From Sipunculus nudus (lineage: Eukaryota; Annelida; Sipuncula; Golfingiida; Sipunculidae), in the NCBI GenBank assembly GCA_026874595.1, contig CM049321.1:26645479-26709478 (forward strand): a stretch of DNA of 64,000 nt, written 5' to 3'. The position numbers and the translations under genes were made by a program. Of the stretch, positions 44,201-56,200 are shown in pieces (the stretch's first letter is position 1; every line of letters starts with the position of its first letter). Below the pieces are notes generated by a model. The model was not told where the DNA came from. It saw only the letters and a list, made by a program, of their open reading frames with translations, and searched no databases.

Positions 44201-47200
44201 CATATCCTTCTCATTTTAAAATACAGATGTGAATAGAGAATCACTGGACCATAGTCTTTCTCCAGTCTCCTTCAGTATTGTTAGGTTATCTATATAAAGT
44301 TTACTTATGCAAGGCTTATAAAAATATGAATATAAATCATTAATCCTTTGTCGTACTAGTCTGTGACTGCATATGAAGCATGCATGAATTTATTCATCAT
44401 GTTCTGAGATGGTTATCAATCGTTTACAGACAAACCATCTGCACCACGCAACCTACACTTGGTTGACGTCCACAAAGATTACATGACAGTGGCCTGGGAG
44501 GCCCCTGAGTCCGATGGTGGTGCTCCAGTCACAGCCTACATCATTGAACGTTGTGAATCCACCAAGTCCAGCTGGGTCAGTGCTGGCACGGTGACCCATG
44601 ACACCCTCAGGTCAAAGGTTGCCAGCTTGACAGAAGGCAAAAAATACTTTGTCCGTGTGATGGCTGAAAACAGCATCGGACGCAGTGAACCAGTTGAGCT
44701 GGATGAACCAGTAACAGCTAAGCTTCCATTTGGTAAGTTTATCTATTATTAAATGACAAATATATGTGTTAGTTAATGTAATTTCTTCATTATTTTTCAG
44801 CATATTTCATTGTATTTGGCCTAGTGAAAGATAATAAGTATGGTACACTTAATACTTTAGTATGATATTGATATCTATATGGATGAATTATGTACTTTTT
44901 ATATGTCCAATGGTATAACCTATTTGCTGGGGGTAAACTAACATAAATGTTGAAGTGGGGTATATATGTTATTTATACAACATAGTTTTATTCTGTTGTT
45001 TAACAGAGCCACCAGGTCAGCCAACTAAATTGCAAGCCAATGATGTGACCAAGAGGTCCTTGAACCTGACATGGAATGCCCCTGAGTTTGATGGAGGCTC
45101 ACCCATCACAGGCTACATCATCGAGTGCCAGCAAGCATTCAGCAACCGCTGGACCCGGGTCAACAAGGAACCAGTGACCGACACTAAGTACAACATTACA
45201 GACCTGGTGGAGATGACCGAGTACAACTACCGTGTCTCTGCTCAGAATGAGGCAGGAGTTGGTAAACCATCTAAACCAACAGGAACCATTGTTGCCAAGG
45301 ATCCATTTGATAAACCAGGCAAGCCAGACCAGCCCCAGGTCACAGATGTTGCTGACAGTGCTGCCACTTTGACATGGGAACCACCAGAAGATGACGGAAA
45401 CAGCCCAATCACCAATTATGTTCTGGAGATAAGAACACGTGCTGACCTTAAGTGGCGCCCTGTTACAGCTGACAGGATCCCCGACACAACATACAGGGTG
45501 GAAGGACTGAAGGAAGGGGTGGAATACGAGTTCCGTGTTACAGCTGAGAACAAAGTTGGACAAGGACCACCATCCCAGCCATCAGACACTGTCAAATATG
45601 GTATGCTGTGTTAAAAGTTTGTAAATCTTAAAACATGCAAGCATGATCTTCTGGTCTCTCTGTAATTAAAATGAATCCTGTTTATCTGAAATTAGTTTAT
45701 ATCAGGTCAGTTTCAATGACAAATTAATTAATATCATTTGAGAGAATGGCCTGTGATCTTGACAGAAGTGTTTGTTACATTCATATATTTCTGTTTTATT
45801 TTTCCAAAATGCTGTCATTACAGTTTATCTCTGCTTCATGGTAATATTGTGTACTCTTTAAAAAGTTATAGACATGGACTTCAGTGTCACTTTATTGTAT
45901 CCGCCAAAACAGAGTTTTGCGGATACTGTGTTTTCAGTCGGAAGCCGCGGCCACTGCATAGGTTTCCAGAGAACTCCTCTGTAACCACTGGGCAGAATTT
46001 TTTTAAAATTTGGGATTATGATCGGGTCACATGTGAACTGCTGTGACCTCATTTTTAGCTCAGCTGACAATAAGTCATCTGAGCTATAGTCATGGTCCAT
46101 TGTCCGTCGTCCGTCCGTCCGTCTGTCTGTCTGTCCGTCCGTCTGTCCGTCTGGATGTCCGTCCGTAAGACTGGCACGTTTCGACACCGTTGGACCTACG
46201 AATCTGAATTTGGGCATACAGTTAGATGTCCCCATAATCTCCTACCATGCCAAAAATTGGGTCAATAGGACTTCGTTCTTTTGAGATATTAAGGAAAAAC
46301 CTCAATTTTTTATTAGAAATCTATTTTCACACTTTAGGACTGCCTAATATCAAAACCACTCATCTGGTTTTCTTCATATTTACCATAAATGTTCCTCTAT
46401 ATAGTTCCTATGTACATGCCAGATATTAAGTCAGTATTATATAATTTAAAAAAGTTATGGGCCCAAAGATAATGGACTTTGTAAAAAAATCAGGAAGATA
46501 TTTGGTCACTTAAGACCAAAAGTGTTAAAGGTAGGGACTTTTTTCCAGTAATACAACTTTGATTAATCAAAATTTAATTGTATACCAAAAATTAGATCAA
46601 AATTTGTTAAATTTTTTTAAATATTGGCAAAAATATGAAATTGGTACCTTAAATTTTGCCCAACTTTGGCCATGGCACGTTTTTTTCCTGTAAGTACTGT
46701 GGATTTAATTTTCACACCATGTATACATAAGGATTTAATCTGTTAAAGTCTGAAATTTGAAAATAAAAGCTGCAAAATTAGGCTTGTTATTGAATTTTTT
46801 TGGAGGCTCTTGTTGTATTCCCTTACATTGTCAAGCAGTCCACTTTGATGACTGTAGGTCATTCAGTGCACATCTCTATGCTCCCCAGGCTGTTGACATA
46901 ATTTTAGATGTCCCCAAAATCTCCTACCATACCAAAAATTGGGTCATTAGGACTTTGTTCCTTCGAGATATTAGGGAAAAAACTCCGTTTTCCATAAAAA
47001 AAGCCATTGTTACACTTCAAGGCTGCCTAATATCAAAACCACTGATCTGTTTTTGATCGTATTTAGTATTCACATTCTTTTATACATTTTCTATGAATAT
47101 ACCAAAAATTAGGTCAGTATTGGGTATTATTTTGAAGTTATGGGCCAAAACATAATGCAATTTTTTTAAAAATCAGGAAATATATTTACTCACCTAACAT

Positions 47201-50200
47201 GAGAATTGCTGAACCTAGAGACTTTTTTTCAGGAATAAAACTTTATTTAATCAAGATTCAATTGTTTACCCAAAATTAAATCTGAATTTTGCAAATTTTT
47301 CAAGTTATTAGCATAAATAAAAAATCAATACCTTAAATTTTGTCCAACTTTGGCACTGTTGATTTAATTTTCCCAGCATATATGCATTAGGATTTAAAAT
47401 CTTTTAAAATCTGAACTTTCAAAAGAAATTGATTGGAATGAATGCTTTTATTCATGTTTTCATACACCATGTCAAGTGTTGTTTACATCTAGCCCACCTA
47501 GTAGTACAGCCTTCACTTGCATTATGTAACCCACCCCAGGCAGCTTACCTTGGCCCAGCTTGGCCACTCTTAGCAGGCTTCCCCTCTGCCCTGCACTCAT
47601 CCCCCCCCCCCCAGCTGGTGCATAAACTAGATGAATGTTATAATTTTTCTGTATTTTATTTTATTCTTAGACATGCTAGATTTTAGATTTTGTATTGAAC
47701 CACCAGGGTTACAATGATTAAAGTGTACATTTAATTGTGTCCACAAAGTGGTGTATTGCTGTGAAAGTGTGGATGTTCATGAGATAAGTAATTCCTTAAT
47801 TGAGAAGAGTAAAAACTTCACCAGGTGTGAAATTGACTATTAATTCCAGTAATTAATTAAAACTGGGATAGTAATTAGCACAATGATATTGTTTGTCCCT
47901 CATTCAACCAACAGTGTGTATACTTTATTTGAAAAGATGTTTTATTTTATCAAATTAACTTTTATTTTATTTTGGTGAATAAAATTAAGCATGTCCTGAA
48001 AACTCCAATGTGAAAAACTTTTTAATAGTGATTCAAGGAATATTCTTGTAGATACCATGTTGTGGCATTATTTTCTTTTAAAATCGGTTTAAACATTTAT
48101 GATTTAAAAATAATAAAATATATGTGTATGCATAATATGACCCAATGTTTTTTACTCTGTATATATAATGATTGCAACTTTTGCAACAATTCTAATATTT
48201 TAACTTATATTTTCAGGTTTTTTAATTAAAAATTTATAAACCTGTAAATAAAAAAATGATTCAGATAAAAACTTCTTAATGGAAAAAGTGGATCTGCTTA
48301 AAAAAAAAGGATTATATATAAACTTAAATGCATTATTCTCTTGAAAGTGAAATAAAGGTGTTAGTCCATTCTGTCCACTTGCCTGTCCATCTGTAAATTT
48401 TTGTATGCAACACAGTATCTCAAAACTTTTACTCTTTTTCTTCATGACAGTCTTGTCAGAGTATTAGTTTGCAATCATATATTTAGAACTTTACTATAAC
48501 CAAGTAGGAGGGCCCCTTTCCTCTTAGCTTTTCATATTCTTATATAAATGAAAAACATTACAATAGAATATTTCTACATCCACCTTTGTGCTGCCCTCAC
48601 TTTTCCCTTCTCCGAACCCCATCCCAAAGTCAGCCTCAGTAAGCAAGAACAAGATGAATCAGATATATTTATACTTTAATATTTTGTATAACTATTCGTC
48701 CATAGGTACCTATGTACATGCCAGAAATTATGTCAATATTGTGTAATATGTAGACATAGTGGGCATCACAATAATGTACCTTGTCAAGACTAAAGAGATA
48801 TTGTGTCATACAGTCACATATTCATAAATCATTTCATCAGCATAGTTAATCATAACATCATATCTGTCAAATTGAACGCTTGCAGACTACCATACACTTT
48901 AGATCCTTCAACAAATAGCCTTATCATCATTCTACTACTGCTTATTACTGCTGTCATTGCATTCATATTTGCTCAAATATATCACAATTTTCAACCCCTC
49001 CTAAATAAATAAAAAATAAACCACTTTATATGACTCTATTAATCCATCAGTCAGGTAATTTCATTTATCATTTACTCATGAGCACATATTACATTACATT
49101 CCTTTATAATAGCCGAACATGTACATGATATTCATAAGCTTTATCGACTCGATATAGTACCACAGTGGAGAAACATTTATAGTCCAATCACGATCAGCTG
49201 AGCGCCGTGACCCATGGGTCCCTTGTTGGTTGACCATTGACCTTTCCTCTCTGCCCAGCATCCATTTCCACACTTAAACCCACATATCTGGGGAACCTTT
49301 TGACCGGTCAGGCTAAAAATTTTGCACAAATGTAGCCCTTGGATACCTTTATAACATACACTAAAATGGTGGCGCCACCTGCAACTGTTTTTGCACAGTG
49401 TCCATCTGTTCATCTGTCGGATATAAAATCACTCGTATCTCTGCATTGGTTGGACTTATCCACCTGAAATTTTGCTTGTGTATACATCCTGGATAGCTTT
49501 CTTGATTTTATGACTGGTGGCGCCACCTACATTCACGTTAACACTGCAGACATCCAATGTCATATCTCTGGAACCGTTTGACCGATTGGGTCAAAATTTT
49601 GCATGTGTATAGATCTCACATAGCTCTTTATCACATGCACAACTGGTGGTGCCTCCTGCAACCATTTTTGCACAGAATCTGTCTGTTTGTCAGCTGTGGG
49701 GTAAAATCACTCCTTTCTCTGCAGTGGTTTGACTTATCTGCCTAAAATTTTGCATGTTTATACATCTTGGATAGCTTTCTAGATTTTGTGGCAGGTGGCA
49801 CCACCTACATATATGTTTATGCTGCAGACATTCAGGCTTATATCTCAGGACTGGTTTGACATATCCTCCAGAAATTTTACATGTGTATAGATCTCACATA
49901 GCTCTTAATCATACACAAAATTGGTGGCGCAACCTGCCACCATTTTTGCACAGCGTCCTTCTGTTTGTCTGCAGTGGGCTAAAATCACTCATATCTCAGT
50001 AGTGGTTTGACTTATCTGCCTAAAATTTTGCATGTTTATACATCTTGGACAGCTTTCTGGATTTTGTGGTAGGTGGCGCAAACTACATACACATTTGGGC
50101 TGCAGACATCCATACTAATATGCAACACACCTCACTCCATTTTCCCCTTGCCACTCAATCCATGCCTCACTTCACCCGTCCCACTCTGATTTTGGCGGAT

Positions 50201-53200
50201 ACACTAAGTCACTTGTCGACTGCCCGTATTCTAGTTTAGTAGATCTGTTTAAGTATAATGTAAAAATGTTTCATGCAAGTAGAAAAGAAATTGCAGCAAA
50301 AATGTCAGTGTCCGTTAGTGAGTATGTGCATGTGTATACAGAACTTTTTTGATTGATGATTCCAGTGGCTTCTAAGTAAAGACATATTTTCATTATTTGA
50401 TTCTTAGTGTATCAAGTGCTGATTTTCATTTTTCAGAGGAAGCAATTGACTTCATCAAAGAACTTGAGGATGTCACAACTAAGAGCATTCCTGAGGATGT
50501 TACCTTTGAGTGTGAACTGTCTAAAGCAGGAGTCAAGGTTGACTGGTACAAGGGAGACCGCCTGCTCAAGCCCAGTGATAAATATGACATTTTTGCTGAT
50601 GGTGCTACCCACACTCTTACTATTAATAAAGCTGACGGGCATGATGAGGGAGAATACAGAGCTGTGATCAAGGGCAACGAGTCTGCAGGCAAACTGACAG
50701 TGCAAGCTCCACCCAAGATCTTCCTTCATGACAAGTTCCAGGATGTGCTCGTACTTAAACGTGGAGCCACAGCAGTGATTGAAGTTCCATTCACGTGCCA
50801 CCCACAGCCAAACGTTACCTGGAAGCTCGATGGTAAACCGGTGGCCCCAATGCCCCGCATCAAGACAGAGACCATCTACAACATGACTGCTCTGACCATC
50901 ACCAAAGCTGAACCAGAGGATGCCGGCAGCTACATCCTGACTCTGGAGAACCCCAGTGGCAAAGCTACTGTCACTGTCAAAGTCAAGGTGCTAGGTAGGT
51001 AGCTGATAAAACACCTAAACTGCCAGGTTTAAGGTTTTAAGTAGGTCACTGATAACATCTAAACTGTCTGGTTCAAGGTTCTCAGTGGGTCACTGATAAC
51101 ACCTAAACTGTTAGTATCAAGGTTCTAAATAGGTTGTTGATAACACCTAAGCTGTCAGGTTCAAGTTTCTAGGTAGATTGCTGATAACATACCTAAATAT
51201 CAACTCCTTAGTTTTGGTAATTGGCACATGTGAATCTGATTTAATCTAAAACTGAACTTTTGAAATGTTAGTCACATACATTAGTTTAAGATTACGACAT
51301 ATCCTGTTTTATATGACACAGGGGTATGCCATTGCCAATCAGCATGTTCCTTATTGATGTCATCACTTAATCCCTGGTAAAAGCAGTCCTTGCCATGACT
51401 GGCCAACTGAATTCCTGTCTGCAATGTTTTGGTGTATGCACCATATAGTAAACATTATGCAGTCTGTGAAGTTAACTGATGTAACCTGCATAAATTAGAT
51501 TGATTGCTATAGGCTTGTGTCAGTCCTCATGCTACCAGCCTCATTCTTCTTCATGCTTTTGGTCTTATGTTAATGTATTTTAGTGAATTAAGTGTATTAT
51601 TTACTAACATTATTTGTATTTCTATTACAGACAAGCCTGGCCCACCAAGAAACCTGGAGGTAACAGAAATAACTGAGAACAGCATCAGTGTGAAGTGGTC
51701 CACCCCCGACTACGATGGAGGCTGTGAAATCATGCACTACATCGTGGAGAAGAGGGAGGGCACCAAACGCACATGGCAGAATGTGGGCACTGTCAAGAAC
51801 AAGGACTTCACTGTGTCCAGCCTTATTGAAGGCAACCAGTACTCAGTGCGTGTATCTGCTGAAAATGAATGCGGAGTAGGCAAACCTGCAGAGCTGCCAC
51901 AGATGATCACTCCAAAGAGCCAGTTTGGTGAGTCTAGATTTAATATATACTTCATCATGATTCGTATAGGGGGTATTTATAAGTATAAATGCTGTAAAAT
52001 ATTTCCCTAGATGAAAATCTTTGTAAGGGAACGGGCAAACCTAAGCCTACAGCTTGCGCCCAAATCCCTTTGATACACTGCTTGTATACTTTTACTATTA
52101 TTGTACGCCTTTTGTATTCTTTGTATCAATAAAATCTTTCAAACAAAAAAATAGGGGGTATTTATAAGTATAAATGCTGTAAAACATTTCACTAGATGAT
52201 TGTCTGTAGCACTTTTAATTATTACGGTTGATAGCACAGCTCATGTCCAAAAGGCTGCTGTTTTTGAACATTTCTAAGTACTTGTTGTAAGGGGAAAAAG
52301 AGAGCTTTGCCAGAGATTATTTGTACATGCATTTCTGTTAAACTAATTTTGCTGTTACAAAATACAGTATATGGGTAGTGACCTGCTCCTGGCTGTAACT
52401 ATTCTTTTAGTGTAAATTTAACTTGTACATTTCAGAGGTACCAAGTGTCCCAGGAACACCAGAGGTATCAGAAATCTTCAAAGATTCCTGCGTACTAACA
52501 TGGGCACCCTCAGAGAGTGATGGTGGCACCCCTCTACTTGGTTACCATATTGAGCGCAGAGCCGGGACCAGTCCAAGATGGCTGCCTGTCAACAAACAAC
52601 CACTCAGTGACACTACATACAAGGTCTCTGACCTGATAGAAGGCACAAACTACGAGTTCCGTATAGTTGCTGAGAATAAGGTTGGCAAGAGCAAACCAAG
52701 CCCACCATCACAGCCAATCACAGCAAAGGATCCATGGGGTAGGTCTCCTGACAGTGCCTCTTGAGTAATATAAATTCAGATCATGACTGAAAAGCAGAAA
52801 CAGTGGGAGATCACCTTAAAACCTTTGATGTTAGCTGGGCATATCAGTGTTGCCTCATATTACTTTAAATGTGGTACATCATGTAGCAAGCTAGTTTTTT
52901 TTTTTCATTTACTGTAAGATGTTCAGGTCTAATTAATTCATAAATTTTATTTATTAATTTATAAAGGTAATAGATAATTCAGTCATTTTATGATGAGTTA
53001 ACACTTCAAATTGATACAAAAATGGCAAAATTTATATTTGTGCAGACAACTTTCATCATGGAATGACTTTTATTGCACAGTTCAGGGTCTTTTCTTTCAA
53101 TGTTTATTTCAAAATGTTTTAAGAAATTATCAAATTTTCTTACACAGACAAGCCAGGCATGCCCAATGACCTACAAGTCAGTGATGTCAAGGGTAATTCC

Positions 53201-56200
53201 ATGAAGGTCAGCTGGTCTCCACCAGATGAGGATGGGGGCTGTCCAGTCAGTGGTTACATCCTGGAATACAAGATGGAGGGCATGTTCAAGTGGACCGCTG
53301 CCAGTCCTGATGAGATCCCAGATACCAGCTACACAGTGACTGGACTGATGGAAGACATGCTGTACTACTTCAGAGTGGCTGCAGTCAACAAGGCTGGTCC
53401 AGGTCCCCATGCTGAGACTGTCAGCCCTGTGAAGGCTGTGGAGCCAATCGGTCAGTTCATCCTGACATTTAATTTGTGTCATGCAAAAATTAGTAATCTT
53501 GCTTTTAAAGTTAATTCATAGGTACTTTCTATAAATTTAGCTGTGTTGTTGTTGTTTGCATTTGGCAAATGTGCCACAAGGAATTTACTTGTATCTTCAC
53601 AGTGCACGGTAATTTCAGGGCAAATTTTGAAATGAAATCAAATTTATACATTGATAATAAAACCAAATGTTGTCATACATAATGATATTTGTTATATGTT
53701 ATTTGTTATTTGCATTGTAATATAAGCAATTACTACTCAACACAGTGTTAGATATTATAGATATCAGGATTATTCTTCTGTACTATACCTTTTCTTAATT
53801 ATTATGTTGTTGCTTTGATTTAATTCAGTTGGTGAACCACCAAAAGTCTTAGCACCTCTTCAAGATGTGACTGTCACTGCACCAGACGATGCTGTCATGG
53901 AGTGTGACATCTTCATGGGAGAACCCACTGGCACCATCAACTGGTTCAAGGATGCCCGTGAAGTATACAGCAGCAAGAAGTACGACATGAGCGTAGAAGA
54001 CAAAGTTGCCACTTTGGTCGTCAAGAACGCTGAACCAGCTGATGCTGGCCAGTACCGTGCTGAGGTGGCCAACAAACTTGGTCGTGTGGATACAGAGGGA
54101 ACACTTGTGGTCCACTGTGAGTGCTTGTTCTTCAATATATGAAACTGTAGAAGTATGAGAAAAGTTATTGGGACTGTCCCACATATGCACAAAAAGTGGT
54201 CTGAGTACATCCCATTACAAACTAGAAATCTGCATTCTAATGAATGCAAGCCTCCACCATTCACTATTTTTTGCCTGTATTCATATGTTCATTTGTGCAT
54301 AAGTGACTTTAGATTTGTAATGTTGTTTGACAACGTTACTGGATCTGGATCATGTGCCTGAGCCATGCCAAAATCTAATCAGTTCTTCATTGACCCATTC
54401 TGGAAATCCCTTAAAATTACATAAGATTCCATACTTAATTGCATGGGTTATGTTGTGAACAAACACACAAACAGGGATGAAAGCATACCCTTATGGTGGA
54501 GGCATCTAACTATATGCTGCATGTGAAACATTTGTGCAGAGGCAGTATTTTATGTTTGTTTATACAACATATAACTGTAAAATGTAACTGAAATCAGTCC
54601 CTTAGTGCTTGAAGAATATCATTTTATGTTTTCATGAACTAATGTTTACCAAGATCCATCCCGAGTCAATGGTTCCTTTAAAATAATATGTTTTAGGACA
54701 TATATCAAATAAGAATGTTTTTGCAGGTGCTCCAAAGATTGATTATGACAATAAATACAAACAACCAATCCACATAAAGGGTGGCAACATGTTGGTCATC
54801 CCGATCAACTTCACTGGCATACCTCCTGCAAACATCACATGGTACCATGGTGACCAGGTGCTTGCGCCATCTGATGACATCACTATCGAGCAAGGAAACG
54901 CTTTCTCAACCCTGAAGGTTGGCAAAGTGGACTTGAGCTGTGCAGGTACCTACAAGGTCGTTGCTGAGAATCCAGTCGGCTCTGACAATGCTGAATTTAC
55001 TGTCAAAGTCACAGGTAAGTGTTTCCTTGTTTTTAAATATATACATATAGTCTATTTGGGGCCTGGATAGTCAAGTGGTAAAACACTTGATCTTCTCTGC
55101 TAGATCCCTGGCTTTGCCATGAGAGTTGGTTGTAGTGGCCCATCCAAAATTGTTTTTTTTTTCTTCTCTGGGTACTCAGGTTTTCTCCATCCCTACAGAC
55201 TGCTGAACGCCACCATTCGAGCCTCATATTAAATTTTTTACCAAGTTGTACAATCCATAGAAAATAAATATAGTTTAAATTTTATTAATCAGTATCTCAG
55301 AAAACAGACAACAAAATGTTCATCATGTGGGACCCTACACGCCCTGATAAAGAATCCTCTCAGGATATAAGGTTGTTCCATAGAGATTCTGTACCTGCAT
55401 TAAAGTTCAAGGGTAGGGCTAGCAAATTTATAACATAGTTAAGCCTGTGAATGTGTAACAAAATGTTGTTGAACCTGTGACTTTATTTTCAGACAAGCCC
55501 TCTGCTCCACGTAACCTGCAAGTGACTGAATTCTACAAAGACTTCATCTCAGTTGCCTGGGAGGAACCAGAGTCTGACGGAGGAGCTGAAATCACTGGCT
55601 ACGTCATCGAGAAACGTGATGCCAACCGCACCATGTGGACCCATGTGGGCGACTGTCTGGCAGAAACACTCCACTACAGAGTCACCAAGCTGTACGAAGG
55701 CAACGAGTACTTGATCAGAGTTGCAGCTGAGAACAATGTTGGTGTCGGAGCATTTGCATGCCTTGATGAACCAGCAAAGGCCTGCCTTCCATTTGGTACG
55801 TGGCTTGCTCTTGCCTGTACTTTCTTCACACCTTTGTACCTCAACCCTGGAAATATAAAGTTCTGTCCAATATATTGTAAAGAATTAAATCATCAAAGAC
55901 TTAAAATTCAGAACTGCTGGATTTAATATTTTACTAGTATGCTTCACAGATGCATTTGTTTCTACATTTTAGAATGCTGTATCACCTTGTAACCAGTAGT
56001 TTATTAGTCCTAGAAGTGTCCAGGCAAGGTGTAGAAAATAAAAAATGGATTTATCTGAATGAAATGTAAATTTCATTTACTTAAGTTGCCCCACTTTTAT
56101 TTTATGATTGTAATTGTTTCTGACACTGGTTCCTCTGGAGTCCAAACACTGGTTTTCAAAGAGGCAGAGTCTGGTTTAAATGATTTCTGATATTGCTTTT

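Larger units (their letters stand above)
46053..49227 (+). mobile_element. element E2: second copy of the E1-type element, with internal duplication
   Basis: Head palindrome 46057-46085 (one mismatch between arms), GTCC/GTCT microsatellite 46101-46157, body, then CAGCTGAGC (49195-49203), GACCCATGGGTC (49209-49220) and CCTTGTT. The final 33 bases are identical to those of E1. The body is composite: an older, diverged segment (46225-46760) followed by a second start at about 46905 that matches E1 closely to about 48575. A third faint piece lies near 48665-48785. No long reading frame was found. It sits inside element E3. Confidence 0.75.
45897..50238. mobile_element. element E3: outer element with inverted ends, interrupted by E2
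   Basis: The left end holds GTATCCGCCAAAAC (45897-45910) with its near-perfect inverse at 45914-45926, forming a head hairpin. The right end holds TTTTGGCGGATAC (50190-50202), the inverse of the left end, then a short AGTC/GACT stem (50207-50221) and about 17 more bases. Between them lie about 120 bases of left flank, element E2 (46053-49227) and a tandem core of 279-bp units. No coding sequence was seen. The architecture (head hairpin, tandem core, subterminal inverse) parallels E1/E2 but the sequences are unrelated. Exact termini are uncertain. Confidence 0.65.

Noticed and set aside
48803-49012. 69-codon hydrophobic reading frame in element E2 (LIIILLLLITAVIAF stretch), considered as a mitochondrial insertion or small membrane protein gene
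   Set aside because: No recognisable mitochondrial gene start or neighbours, strongly AT-rich context, inside a repeat element; the hydrophobic run is what AT-rich DNA yields by chance.
45601-50436. Possible unannotated exon in the 4.8-kb intron
   Set aside because: No Ig or FN3 signature in any frame; module B3 ends normally in KYG and module A4 starts normally, so no domain is missing.
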